Of a stretch of 40,943 nucleotides of DNA, positions 22,930 to 31,142 are shown piece by piece. Under the pieces are notes generated by a model. The model saw only the letters and a program-made list of their open reading frames with translations, made no database searches and was not told the DNA's origin. The translations under genes were made by a program, and so were the position numbers. How positions within the stretch are numbered: the first letter of the stretch is position 1; every line of letters begins with the position of its first letter. The DNA is from JAGXOF01 sp046545575 (lineage in GTDB: Bacteria; Chloroflexota; Dehalococcoidia; SZUA-161; SpSt-899): assembly GCA_046545575.1 (NCBI GenBank), contig JBKGZM010000010.1, positions 1 through 40,943 of the forward strand, written 5' to 3'.

Positions 22930-23793
22930 TTGGCTCCTCGGTACCTGGCGGATCGGGGAGCCAAATGGGGTTTCCTGATCTGCGCTGCTGTTGCTATCCT
23001 CGTCCTCATCCTCATCACCTTCTTTATATTCAGAGACGGCTTCTCCGCCCTGCTCAAAATAGGCCTCGGCGATTTTTTGTTTGGCACCGAGTGGAACCCA
23101 GAAAGCGGGGAATTTGGGATACTTACCTTTATTTTAAACTCTATTTATCTCATGATTGGCACCCTCATTATAGCAGCCCCGCTGGGCATCGGTTGTGCCA
23201 TCTTCCTCGCTGAGATCGCCCCCGCACGCATCAGGGAAATAGTCCGACCGGCGATAGACCTCCTGGTGGGGATACCTTCAGTGGTCTATGGATTGGTTGG
23301 ACTGACTTTTCTGTGTCCATTGATAGGGGGATTAAGCGGCGGGTCCGGCCATACCTTGCTTGCTGCCATAATAGTAGTGGCGGTCATGATACTGCCCACA
23401 GTGGTTTCCATTAGCGAAGACAGCATTCGCAGTGTACCCAGGCAGTACAAGGAAGGCGCCCTTGCTTTGGGGTCCACACACTGGCAGGCTATCTGGAGGG
23501 TTACGCTTCCCGCCGCCCGTGCTGGAATTGTCAGTGCGTTGATCTTAAGCATGGGGCGAGCGGTTGGAGAGGCACTGGCTGCGTACATGGTCATTGGCCA
23601 ATCCTTTGCCATGGTTGACTCACCGCTGGACCCAGCTCGTACACTGACGAGTCATATAGTAGGAGAGATACCTGAGATAGCACCGGGTACCCTGCACTTT
23701 GGGGCCCTCTTTGCTACGGGAATAGTGCTTCTTATTATGATACTCATCATCAATAGCGTTACTTTCATCGCGAGGAGGCGCAATCAGTCATGA
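22930..23793 (+). CDS. pstC: Phosphate ABC transporter permease PstC
   Basis: 287 residues if started at TTG 22930. About six membrane helices are visible, with the permease EAA loop at about 165-185 (YKEGALALGSTHWQAIWRV). PstC-type stretches are SVVYGLVGLTF and MGRAVGEALA. The start is uncertain. The frame is open back to 22873, and TTTGGAGG (22883-22890) lies 6 nt before an in-frame ATA at 22897, while the TTG has only a weak AAGG. If AUA is used the protein has 298 residues. It forms the channel with PstA, whose gene overlaps by 4 nt, and imports phosphate captured by PstS. Confidence 0.93.
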   Translation: MAPRYLADRGAKWGFLICAAVAILVLILITFFIFRDGFSALLKIGLGDFLFGTEWNPESGEFGILTFILNSIYLMIGTLIIAAPLGIGCAIFLAEIAPARIREIVRPAIDLLVGIPSVVYGLVGLTFLCPLIGGLSGGSGHTLLAAIIVVAVMILPTVVSISEDSIRSVPRQYKEGALALGSTHWQAIWRVTLPAARAGIVSALILSMGRAVGEALAAYMVIGQSFAMVDSPLDPARTLTSHIVGEIPEIAPGTLHFGALFATGIVLLIMILIINSVTFIARRRNQS

Positions 23794-24665
23794 GAGTATC
23801 ACCGCAGACGACACAGCGATTGGCCTGGGTGATAATGTGGGGCACGGCCGTAATTGCTGTTGCGGCACTTCTCTTCATTATAGGCTACGTTTTCTTCATG
23901 GGTCTTCCCAGGCTGTCTCTGGATTTCGTTTTTGGCTCTAGTAGCTATGGGGGGATGGGAGGTGGTCTTCGCACGCCGCTCATCGGTTCCATTTACCTTA
24001 CAGTACTCACTCTAGTTATGGTAGTGCCCTTTGGAGTGGGAGCAGCTGTATATCTGTCGGAGTATGCTCCCAGGGGACGGTTTAGCCAACTTGTCCGCTA
24101 TGGGACAGACACACTGGCTGGCGTTCCCTCCATCGTGTTTGGCATGTTTGGTTTTGCCTTCTTTGTAGTTATTATCATGGGGGGGAGGATGTCTCTCCTG
24201 GCAGCGGCTTTCTCTTTAGCTTGTCTCAATTTGCCGTTCATGGTCGGTGCTGCGGAGGAAGCGATACGGACAGTTCCCCAACCTCAAAGAGAAGCTGCCT
24301 TAGCCCTTGGAGCTACCAAATGGCAGACTATCAGGCAAGTTGTTCTCCCGAGAGCGATGCCGGGCATTATCACAGGAGTTATCCTATGTGCCGGAATTGC
24401 CATGGCTGAGACGGCTCCTCTTCTGCTTACCCTCAGGCTCAGCCCCTTTGTTCCCTTCTCTCCGCTTGACAGTTGTGAGACCCTGACGCTTCGACTTTTG
24501 GATTTGGCCATGTGGAAACCGTCTATTGGCGGGGTGACGAGGCAGGATCTGTTCGCTCAAGCTCTGGCAGTGGGCGTTATCCTCATCATAATCGTTGTTG
24601 TTTTAAACTTCCTGGCTCGCTGGATTTCCCAACGCTATATTGCTAAAATGACAGGAGAGCGCTGA
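23790..24665 (+). CDS. pstA: Phosphate ABC transporter permease PstA
   Basis: 291 residues, second permease half. Its ATG overlaps the pstC stop (ATGA). There are six hydrophobic segments. SEYAPRGRFSQLVRYGTDTL and GVPSIVFGMFG are typical of PstA, and the EAA loop is at about 168-190 (REAALALGATKWQTIRQVVLP). GAGGAGG near 23773 may serve as ribosome site. It pairs with PstC in the inner membrane and docks with the PstB ATPase. No anomaly is visible. Confidence 0.95.
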   Translation: MRVSPQTTQRLAWVIMWGTAVIAVAALLFIIGYVFFMGLPRLSLDFVFGSSSYGGMGGGLRTPLIGSIYLTVLTLVMVVPFGVGAAVYLSEYAPRGRFSQLVRYGTDTLAGVPSIVFGMFGFAFFVVIIMGGRMSLLAAAFSLACLNLPFMVGAAEEAIRTVPQPQREAALALGATKWQTIRQVVLPRAMPGIITGVILCAGIAMAETAPLLLTLRLSPFVPFSPLDSCETLTLRLLDLAMWKPSIGGVTRQDLFAQALAVGVILIIIVVVLNFLARWISQRYIAKMTGER

Positions 24666-24667
24666 CA

Positions 24668-25423
24668 ATGGATCCCAAGATGCATACCAGAGGCCTTAGT
24701 TTCTTCTATGGTGATAAGCAAGCGCTGAAAGGGGTAAATCTTGATCTCAAGGAACGTCAAATCACTGCTCTTATGGGGCCTTCGGGCTGTGGAAAATCCA
24801 CATTTCTACGTGTTCTAAATCGCATGAATGATATCATTCCAGGAGCTAGAGTAGAGGGGCAAATTTTCCTTGATGGGAATGATATCTATGCTCCGGGAGT
24901 AGATGTCGTCCAGTTGCGCAAGCGTGTGGGAATGGTTTTCCAGCAGCCCAATCCTTTGCCCAAGAGTGTCTTTGAGAACGTTGCCTTTGGCCCCAAAGTT
25001 CTGGGAATGAACCATCGGGCAGAACTGGAGGAGATTGTAGAGAGGAGCCTCAGAGCGGCGGCATTATGGGATGAGGTTAAGGATAGCCTTAAATCCTCGG
25101 GAGTTAACCTTTCGGGTGGTCAGCAGCAGCGATTGTGTATTGCGCGAGCATTAGCGGTCGAGCCAGAGGTTATACTTATGGATGAGCCCTGCTCGGCACT
25201 TGATCCCATTGCTACTCTGAAGATCGAGGAGTTGATGCAGAATCTCAAGGAGAGCTATACTATAATCATCGTAACCCACAATATGCAACAGGCAGCCAGG
25301 GTCTCTGACAAGACTGGCTTCTTCCTTATGGGGGAGATCATTGAATACGGCTCGACAGATGAGATATTCTCACGGCCCAAAGACAAAAGAACGGAGGACT
25401 ATATTACCGGGCGCTTCGGTTAG
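24668..25423 (+). CDS. pstB: Phosphate ABC transporter ATP-binding protein PstB
   Basis: 251 residues, the standard PstB length. Walker A is GPSGCGKST (about 37-45), followed by LRVLNRMND, the Q-loop FQQPNPLPKSVFENVAFGP (a PstB hallmark), the signature LSGGQQQR, Walker B VILMDEPCSALDPI and the H-loop VTHNMQQA. It hydrolyses ATP to drive phosphate import. The start is 2 nt after pstA, with AGGAGAG upstream. It is followed after 8 nt by phoU, the usual order of the operon. Confidence 0.97.
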   Translation: MDPKMHTRGLSFFYGDKQALKGVNLDLKERQITALMGPSGCGKSTFLRVLNRMNDIIPGARVEGQIFLDGNDIYAPGVDVVQLRKRVGMVFQQPNPLPKSVFENVAFGPKVLGMNHRAELEEIVERSLRAAALWDEVKDSLKSSGVNLSGGQQQRLCIARALAVEPEVILMDEPCSALDPIATLKIEELMQNLKESYTIIIVTHNMQQAARVSDKTGFFLMGEIIEYGSTDEIFSRPKDKRTEDYITGRFG

Positions 25424-25431
25424 GGAGGGTT

Positions 25432-26097
25432 ATGCCAAGAGAGGCATTTGAGCGCAGCTTAAGGGGGCTTCAGGACGAAGTTCTAGCCATGGGCAGCATG
25501 GTGGAGAAGTCTGTAGAACGTGCTATCGATGCTTTGAAGAACCGGAATCTCAACCTGGCTCAACAGGTTGTTGACGACGACAACAAGATAGATCAAAAAA
25601 GGCTGGAGATCGAGGAAGAGTGTATTAACCTGATCGCTACCCAACAACCTATGGCTGGGGACCTTCGCACACTTGTTACCATATTGAATCTCGTCACTGA
25701 ACTGGAGAGGATGGGCGATCACGCTGAGGGTATTGGTAGAATAACGCTGGCTATAGGGAATGAACCGCCGATAAAGCCACTTATTGACATCCCTCGCATG
25801 TCCGAGATAGCTATAGAGATGCTTCGTAGCAGCCTTAAAGCGTTTATCGACAGGGATGCGGAAGCGGCCAGACAAATAAGCAGGCGCGACGATGAGGTCG
25901 ATAACCTCTATGACCAGGTCTTTCGTGAGCTCGTCTCCTTCATGGTTGAAGACCCCAAGACCATTACCAGGGCCACTCGTCTTCTCTGGGTCACCCACAA
26001 CCTTGAGCGCATCGCTGACAGGACAACCAATATCTGTGAACGTGTGGTTTTTATCGTGACAGGAAAGATGGAGGAAATAGGGGCATCGAAGTATTAG
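25432..26097 (+). CDS. phoU: Phosphate transport system regulator PhoU
   Basis: 221 residues in two three-helix bundles. Each bundle carries the acidic metal-cluster signature of the family: ELERMGDHAEGIGR near residue 95 and NLERIADRTTNICERV near residue 190. PhoU links PstB transport activity to PhoR and keeps the regulon off when phosphate is plentiful. AGGGAGGG lies just before the ATG. It is the last gene of the pst operon; the Trp T-box transcript starts about 50 nt downstream. Confidence 0.96.
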   Translation: MPREAFERSLRGLQDEVLAMGSMVEKSVERAIDALKNRNLNLAQQVVDDDNKIDQKRLEIEEECINLIATQQPMAGDLRTLVTILNLVTELERMGDHAEGIGRITLAIGNEPPIKPLIDIPRMSEIAIEMLRSSLKAFIDRDAEAARQISRRDDEVDNLYDQVFRELVSFMVEDPKTITRATRLLWVTHNLERIADRTTNICERVVFIVTGKMEEIGASKY

Positions 26098-26112
26098 CGG
26101 GATAAACAGCGC

Positions 26113-26141
26113 TTGACAAGGTATTGAATACTTGTTAAAGT
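26113..26141 (+). promoter_or_regulatory. Promoter of the T-box/trpB2 transcript
   Basis: TTGACA (26113-26118), a 17-nt spacer and TAAAGT (26136-26141). Start expected near 26148. Confidence 0.8.
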
Positions 26142-26147
26142 ACTAAG

Positions 26148-26452
26148 TTAGTTGAGTGGTACGCTAAAGGCTGTGAACAGGGATAGTACCCTTCGAGGCG
26201 GACTACAGAGAGCCGGGGTAGGGTGAGAGCTCGGTGTTAAGGCAGAAGGGGAATGGGCCTGGGAGCTGCAAACCGAAATTTCCGGACAGGGAAGAGTAGG
26301 CTTTGACGGAAGGGCACCGTTATCAGAGCCCAGGGTATCATCCCACTGAGGGTGGGGTTGTACTCGCAGGAGAGGATCGGTGCGGCAGGCGTGCCGGTCA
26401 AGAAGGGTGGCACCGCGGACTAAAACCCGTCCCTTCAGGGACGGGTTTTTTT
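26148..26452 (+). promoter_or_regulatory. T-box leader, specifier UGG (tRNA-Trp)
   Basis: A classical T-box riboswitch. Stem I carries GAACAGGGATAGTA (near 26175) and an AGAGAG bulge motif (near 26208). The specifier side reads GAA-TGG with TGG at 26254-26256. GAGCTGCAAACCGAA then follows, and the T-box itself, AGGGTGGCACCGCGG, is at 26404-26418. The tRNA acceptor end would pair with the TGGC segment and form the antiterminator instead of the terminator at 26422. Uncharged tRNA-Trp should thus turn on trpB2. The specifier was assigned from the GAA/AGTA loop pattern by eye. Confidence 0.92.
26422..26452 (+). terminator. Intrinsic terminator of the T-box leader
   Basis: AAAACCCGTCCC, loop TTCA, GGGACGGGTTTT and further T. 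It is mutually exclusive with the T-box antiterminator. Confidence 0.95.
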
Positions 26453-26484
26453 ATATGAATTATGGAAAATGATCAGGAGGGAAG

Positions 26485-26511
26485 ATGAGTGTTTTTAACT
26501 CTCTATCGTGA
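26485..26511 (+). CDS. Eight-residue ORF with strong ribosome site between T-box and trpB2
   Basis: AGGAGGGAAG directly precedes ATG AGT GTT TTT AAC TCT CTA TCG TGA, encoding MSVFNSLS. It has no Trp codon. It may be a leader peptide, a translated enhancer, or the remnant start of a deleted gene. Between it and trpB2 lies a GGCCCC/GGGGCC palindrome (near 26525-26540). Confidence 0.35.
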   Translation: MSVFNSLS

Positions 26512-26612
26512 GTCTCAAGGTTGTGGCCCCTCAGGGGCCTGATTCTGTTTATCTAGAAAAGGTGGTTAACCAAATCGTGAGACCCGCAAAAAATTCAAAA
26601 AGGAGGAGAAAA

Positions 26613-27974
26613 ATGGAAAGGACAAAATTCGTCCTCGACGAATCTAAGATGCCCACTCACTGGTATAACATTCAAGCTGATCTGCCTGAGCCGATGCCAC
26701 CAGTACGGCACCCGGCAACTGGTAAACCAGTCACGCCCGATGATCTTGCTCCCTTGTTCCCTATGGAGCTGATCAAGCAAGAGGTAAGCACCGAGCGGTG
26801 GATTGAGATCCCTGATGAGGTGAAGGATGTGTATAGCCTGTGGAGACCGACTACCCTCTATAGAGCGCGTAAACTGGAGAAAGCATTGGACACGCCTGCG
26901 CGGATCTTCTATAAGTACGAAGGGAGCAGCCCTCCCGGCAGCCACAAGCCAAATACAGCGGTGGCTCAAGCCTACTATAACAAGATGGAGAATGTAAAGC
27001 GCATAACCACGGAAACTGGCGCTGGACAATGGGGGAGTGCGCTGTCATTTGGCTGTGCAACCTTTGGGATTGAGCTCAAGGTTTATATGGTGAGGATTAG
27101 CTACAATCAAAAGCCTTATCGCCGCATCATGATGGAAACATGGGGTTCCAACTGTGTCCCCAGTCCCAGTCCCGATACTAAAGCGGGTCGTGATATGCTG
27201 GCCAAGGATCCCGATTGCCCCGGGAGTCTTGGACTTGCCATTAGTGAGGCAGTAGAGGATGCAGTGTCACGAGATGATACCCATTATTCCTTGGGCAGTG
27301 TGCTTAACCATGTTCTGCTTCACCAAACGGTAATCGGCCTGGAAACTAAGGAAATAATGGAGAGTATGGACGCTTATCCTGACATCATCGTTGGCTGCAT
27401 CGGGGGTGGGTCAAACTTTGCCGGCATGTACTTACCGTTTGTGAAGGACAAGATTGATGGTACCAAGCCTGACTTGCGCGTTATCAATGTGGAACCGGAG
27501 AGTTGCCCCACCGTGACCAAGGGATTATATACCTATGACTATGGTGATTCAGCGGCGTTAACGCCTCTGCTCAAGATGTATACACTGGGGCATGATTTTA
27601 TGCCGCCGCCAGTGCATGCTGGTGGGCTCCGTTATCACGGGATGGCGCCAATCATCTGCCATCTTCACAAGCTAGGCCTCGTTGAAGCAAGGTCCGAGCC
27701 TCAGCTTGCCACTTTCCAAGCAGGGGTAACCTTTGCCCGTACAGAGGGTATTATAAGCGCCCCTGAGGCTAATCATGCGATTAAGACAACAATCGATGAG
27801 GCTCTCAAGTGTCGGGAAACGGGCGAATCGAAAACCATACTGCTCGCACACAGCGGGCACGGACACGTCGACATGGCTTCCTATGAGGCTTATCTTGCAG
27901 GAAAACTTCAGGATTATGAATATCCCGAGGATAAAGTGAGAGAGGCCTTGAGTTCGCTGCCGAAGGTGGAGTAA
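26613..27974 (+). CDS. trpB: Tryptophan synthase beta chain, TrpB2 type
   Basis: 453 residues from the ATG at 26613, which follows AAGGAGGAG; a frame opened at 26508 has no ribosome site. Length and sequence fit the TrpB2 subgroup (about 450 residues, N-terminal extension WYNIQADLPEPMPP). Lys112 in GSHKPN would hold PLP, TETGAGQWGSAL is the catalytic loop, GCIGGGSNFAGMY binds the phosphate, and SGHGHVD closes the site. TrpB2 joins indole to serine, often without TrpA; no trpA is present here. The Trp-specific T-box upstream supports a role in tryptophan supply, perhaps indole salvage. Confidence 0.95.
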   Translation: MERTKFVLDESKMPTHWYNIQADLPEPMPPVRHPATGKPVTPDDLAPLFPMELIKQEVSTERWIEIPDEVKDVYSLWRPTTLYRARKLEKALDTPARIFYKYEGSSPPGSHKPNTAVAQAYYNKMENVKRITTETGAGQWGSALSFGCATFGIELKVYMVRISYNQKPYRRIMMETWGSNCVPSPSPDTKAGRDMLAKDPDCPGSLGLAISEAVEDAVSRDDTHYSLGSVLNHVLLHQTVIGLETKEIMESMDAYPDIIVGCIGGGSNFAGMYLPFVKDKIDGTKPDLRVINVEPESCPTVTKGLYTYDYGDSAALTPLLKMYTLGHDFMPPPVHAGGLRYHGMAPIICHLHKLGLVEARSEPQLATFQAGVTFARTEGIISAPEANHAIKTTIDEALKCRETGESKTILLAHSGHGHVDMASYEAYLAGKLQDYEYPEDKVREALSSLPKVE

Positions 27975-28004
27975 GCGTAGTTGTCAACGACTTGATGCCG
28001 AAGT

Positions 28005-28049
28005 GACAACTGCCCCCGCAAAATCAAAGATTTTGCGGGGGCAGTTGTC
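28005..28049. terminator. Long perfect hairpin after trpB2
   Basis: A 21-bp perfect stem (arms 28005-28025 and 28029-28049, beginning GACAACTGCCCCCGC) with loop AAA, 30 nt after the trpB2 stop. Only TTG follows instead of a T-run, so it may be a strong stem that stops or stabilises transcripts. The rest of 27975-28280 holds only the promoter below and about 160 nt of leader with no clear structure. Confidence 0.6.
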
Positions 28050-28082
28050 TTGTACGGGGGCTCGAGAACGTTGGCAGGTAGC

Positions 28083-28112
28083 TTGACAATTAGCTAAAGG
28101 GAAGTTTAAGAT
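28083..28112 (+). promoter_or_regulatory. Promoter of the DUF47-PiT operon
   Basis: TTGACA (28083-28088), an 18-nt spacer and TAAGAT (28107-28112). No Pho box is seen. The leader would be about 160 nt. Confidence 0.65.
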
Positions 28113-28280
28113 ATGTACGGTAATTGTTATGGGAAATGCGTGGTCATTCCCTTCGGTGATTTCTCCTTTAAGCCATCAAATGATTTTCTGCTCTAGTGTT
28201 GTGTTGGCTCTTTTAGACACCGCTTTTCAAGTAAATATGTGGCCATCTCAGTGGTATAGCTCATCAAAGGAGAAGGCGGT

Positions 28281-28907
28281 TTGAACAGGTTTCTGTTACC
28301 ACGAGATACTAAATTCTTCGACCTCCTCGAGAAGAGTGCTTCTAACCTTCAGGAAGCAGGCGGCAACTTACTTGACCTCTTTGAAAACTTCAGAGATATA
28401 ACCAGCAAAGCTGCCCGCATGACCGACTTTGAGCACGAAGGCGATGCCATCACTCATGAAATTGTAGGGCAGTTACATCGAACTTTTGTGACTCCGCTTG
28501 ACCGTGAGGATATCGCAAACCTGGCGGAGAGACTGGATGATGTTGCGGACTTCATGGAAGGCGCTGTAAGCGCGATGCGCCTCTATAATGTTTCTGAGCC
28601 CAGGGATAATACACAGGAACTGGCACGTATTTTAGTTGCGCAAATAAATGAGATCAATAAAGCCGTTCCCCTTTTGCGCCATCGGTCTTGCTTCAATGAC
28701 ATTTTGAACCACTGTGTGGAGATCAATCGTCTTGAGAACGAGGCCGATGCCGTGGTCCGTGTGGCCATGGCCGAGCTATTCCAGAACGGGACCCAGGTGA
28801 CCGACATTATCAAGTGGCGGGAAATATATGAGCACTTGGAAAACGCCGCTGACCGTTGTGAGGATGTAGCCAATGTACTTGAAGGCGTAGTCTTGAGTTA
28901 TGCCTGA
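28281..28907 (+). CDS. DUF47 family PhoU-like protein
   Basis: 208 residues from a TTG, with AAAGGAG about 9 nt upstream. This helical protein of the DUF47 (TIGR00153, PhoU-like) family has the two metal-binding style motifs EHEGDAITHEIV near residue 52 and HLENAADRCEDVANVLE near the C-terminus. The segment FVTPLDREDIANLAERLDDVADFME is diagnostic. DUF47 genes usually sit with PiT transporters and are thought to regulate them. Here the ATG of the PiT gene overlaps the stop by 8 nt, which points to coupled translation and a common complex. Confidence 0.93.
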   Translation: MNRFLLPRDTKFFDLLEKSASNLQEAGGNLLDLFENFRDITSKAARMTDFEHEGDAITHEIVGQLHRTFVTPLDREDIANLAERLDDVADFMEGAVSAMRLYNVSEPRDNTQELARILVAQINEINKAVPLLRHRSCFNDILNHCVEINRLENEADAVVRVAMAELFQNGTQVTDIIKWREIYEHLENAADRCEDVANVLEGVVLSYA

Positions 28908-29886
28908 GTCTTTGCCACTTGTTGTCATAGTAATCCTGTTTGCCCTCGGATTTGGTGTTGCCAATGGCGTTAATGACGCGGCAAATGCCATTGCCACTGT
29001 AGTAGGGACCAGAGTTTTATCTCCCCGGGCAGCTATAACAATGGCTGCCGTACTTAACATGGCAGGCGCATTAACAGGCACTGCGGTTGCTCTGACCATC
29101 ACGAAAGGGATAATAGTTTATGAGGAGATAACTCTGGGCACAGTCCTGGCCGCGGAAGTCGCAGCGGTGATATGGACTCTAATAGCTACCTTCATTGGCA
29201 TGCCCATCAGCGTCAGTCATTCCCTCGTATCCGGACTCGTAGGAGCTGGCCTGGCCACGGGTGGAGGCCAAATTATCATTTGGGAAGGATTTACCAAGGT
29301 TTTCTCCGCAGTGGTTTGTGCCCCCGTGTTGGGATTCCTGGGAGGGCTTGTTATAATGACGGCTCTGTTCTGGATTTTCATGCGCAGTACTCCCACAAGG
29401 GTGCGTAATATCTCCAGCAATCTTCAGATTATATCAGCGGGCTTTCTGTCCTACAGCCATGGCAAGAACGATGGCCAGATGCCCATGGGCCTTATATTTC
29501 TGGCACTTATCCTGTACCGACCCGAGGTATGGGGAGAAGCATCTATTCCCCTGTGGGTAATAGTCATCTCAGCTCTCTGCATCAGCGCTGGTACAGCGTT
29601 CGGTGGCTGGCGGGTTATCAAGACTGTGGGATTGAAGATCACCGCGCTCCGCCCGGTGCACGGCTTCGCTGCCAGCTTCTCAGCCGCAACGGTTGTCGAG
29701 GTGGCCTCTCATCTCGGGATCCCGGTAAGCACAACCCATTGTATGAGTTCATCGGTAATGGGAGTGGGAGCTACAAGGAGGCTTTCAGCGGTACGCTGGG
29801 GTGTTGCTCGTAGCATCGTATTGGCCTGGATATTGACCATACCTGCTTGCTGCCTCCTGGGTTGGTTGATAGGAATGTTGTTCTAG
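28900..29886 (+). CDS. Inorganic phosphate transporter, PiT family
   Basis: 328 residues, about eight to ten membrane helices. Both family repeats are present: GVANGVNDAANAIATVVGTRVL near the N-terminus, with SVSHSLVSGLVGAGLA, and in the second half SYSHGKNDGQMPMGLI and PVSTTHCMSSSVMGVGA. PiT proteins are low-affinity, ion-driven phosphate or metal-phosphate symporters. This gives the cell a second uptake route besides Pst, which is encoded 3 kb upstream. The length is at the short end for the family. It is coupled to the DUF47 gene. Confidence 0.95.
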   Translation: MPESLPLVVIVILFALGFGVANGVNDAANAIATVVGTRVLSPRAAITMAAVLNMAGALTGTAVALTITKGIIVYEEITLGTVLAAEVAAVIWTLIATFIGMPISVSHSLVSGLVGAGLATGGGQIIIWEGFTKVFSAVVCAPVLGFLGGLVIMTALFWIFMRSTPTRVRNISSNLQIISAGFLSYSHGKNDGQMPMGLIFLALILYRPEVWGEASIPLWVIVISALCISAGTAFGGWRVIKTVGLKITALRPVHGFAASFSAATVVEVASHLGIPVSTTHCMSSSVMGVGATRRLSAVRWGVARSIVLAWILTIPACCLLGWLIGMLF

Positions 29887-29946
29887 ATAATATATCCCCG
29901 TATCCTCAAAGGGCGACTGCTTCTGATTACCCTCTTTAATCTGTAC

Positions 29947-29975
29947 TTGACAGGTGTACCCTTTGCTGCTATTAT
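29947..29975 (+). promoter_or_regulatory. Promoter of degV
   Basis: TTGACA (29947-29952), a 17-nt spacer and TATTAT (29970-29975), about 50 nt before the ATG. Confidence 0.8.
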
Positions 29976-30023
29976 TCATTGCATAGTACATAGGTAGTCT
30001 AGGTATATTTTGGGAGGTAAAAG

Positions 30024-30878
30024 ATGTCCAAAGTAGGGATTGTGACAGACAGTACCAGTTGCCTGCCGCCTGACTTGGTGAGGGAATATGATATCCGAAT
30101 TGTTCCCGCAACCTTCTCAATCGATGGCAAGTCTTATATGGACCAGGTCGATATCTCCTCTGACGAGTTCTGGCGGCTGTTCAAGGGAGCAAAGCAAATG
30201 CCGACCACTGGTGCCATAAGCCCGGGGGCCTTTGTAAACACGTTCACCGAACTGGCCGAATCCACCGACAGTATCCTGTGCATACTTGTCTCCAAGGCCC
30301 TCAGCGCGATCAATGAATCGGCGGTGCAGGGCAGGGACATGATGCAATCTAGGTACCCCAACCTGAATATCGAGATCATCGATAGCAAGATCTCGACCGG
30401 GGCGATGGGATTCATTGTTCTGGAAGCGGCACGTGCTGCCTGGGAGGGCAAGAGTTTACATGAGGTGGCCCGGGTAGCGCAGGATATGATCCCGAGGGTG
30501 AAGTTTGTAGTTGCCATGGAGACGTTGAAGTACCTTATCAAGACCGGCCGGGCACCTAAGACCGCGCACATCGGCAATGTCCTTCAGGTCAAACCGATGA
30601 TTGGAATGGTGAGTGGAACAGGGGAGGTTGAGTCGGTTGGCCGGGTGAGAGGGAAACGGAAGGCGATGGAGAAGCTGGTTGATATGGTGGGTGATTATAT
30701 CGATACCAGCAAACCCATACATCTTATGGTCCATTATACCGATCGTTTTGAGGAAGGCGAGGAACTCAAACGCCTTGCTATTTCACGCTATGATTGCGCT
30801 GAGGTCTACCTCACCTCCTATACCCCTGTTATGGCAAGCGCCACGGGCCCCGTACTGTGCCTTGCTTTCTATTCGTGA
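30024..30878 (+). CDS. DegV family fatty-acid-binding protein
   Basis: 284 residues with the DegV (EDD) fold. Its hallmarks are VGIVTDSTSCLP at the start, PTTGAISPGAF near residue 60, VDSKISTGAMG-like IIDSKISTGAMGF near 120, and YLIKTGRAPK near 172. Proteins of this family bind a long-chain fatty acid and, as FakB, present it to the kinase FakA for phosphorylation and incorporation into phospholipid. No fakA is seen in the window. The ribosome site is GGGAGG. It stands as a single gene with its own promoter. Confidence 0.94.
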   Translation: MSKVGIVTDSTSCLPPDLVREYDIRIVPATFSIDGKSYMDQVDISSDEFWRLFKGAKQMPTTGAISPGAFVNTFTELAESTDSILCILVSKALSAINESAVQGRDMMQSRYPNLNIEIIDSKISTGAMGFIVLEAARAAWEGKSLHEVARVAQDMIPRVKFVVAMETLKYLIKTGRAPKTAHIGNVLQVKPMIGMVSGTGEVESVGRVRGKRKAMEKLVDMVGDYIDTSKPIHLMVHYTDRFEEGEELKRLAISRYDCAEVYLTSYTPVMASATGPVLCLAFYS

Positions 30879-30930
30879 GCTAAAATGTCCGTTATAGACG
30901 GAACTCACGCATCCCCCGAAGGCGGATACC

Positions 30931-30966
30931 GAAAATGTCATTTCGGGCTTGATCTGGAATCTCCGG
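30931..30966. repeat. Fragment resembling a TGTCATT-CGGGCTTGA dispersed repeat
   Basis: CGAAAATGTCATTTCGGGCT, followed by TGATCTGGAATC, resembles the TGTCATTCCGGGCTTGACCCGGAATC repeat that is widespread in bacterial genomes. It lies in the 219-nt gap between degV and the patatin gene, beside a GTCCGT/ACGGAC stem near 30889. Confidence 0.4.
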
Positions 30967-31080
30967 GGCTAGAGATGGTGCAGGAGATTGTGAATTCAAT
31001 TCAGAATGAGAGACTCATTTAATCTTTCCCTCACTCGTTCGGGTCAGGTGATGACTGAACTGAGATAGGCCCTTACGTTA

Positions 31081-31089
31081 TGGTACAAT
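31081..31089 (+). promoter_or_regulatory. Extended -10 promoter of the patatin gene
   Basis: TGG-TACAAT (31081-31089) is an extended -10 element without a good -35. It lies about 50 nt upstream of the chosen TTG start. Confidence 0.45.
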
Positions 31090-31142
31090 GGGGCTGATTG
31101 ACCTTATATCAAGTTCTTGCCTTCAGGTTAGGAGTTAGATCA

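Noticed and set aside
28281..28907. A second phoU gene
   Set aside because: The sequence has DUF47-specific features and is coupled to PiT; the true PhoU is at 25432-26097.
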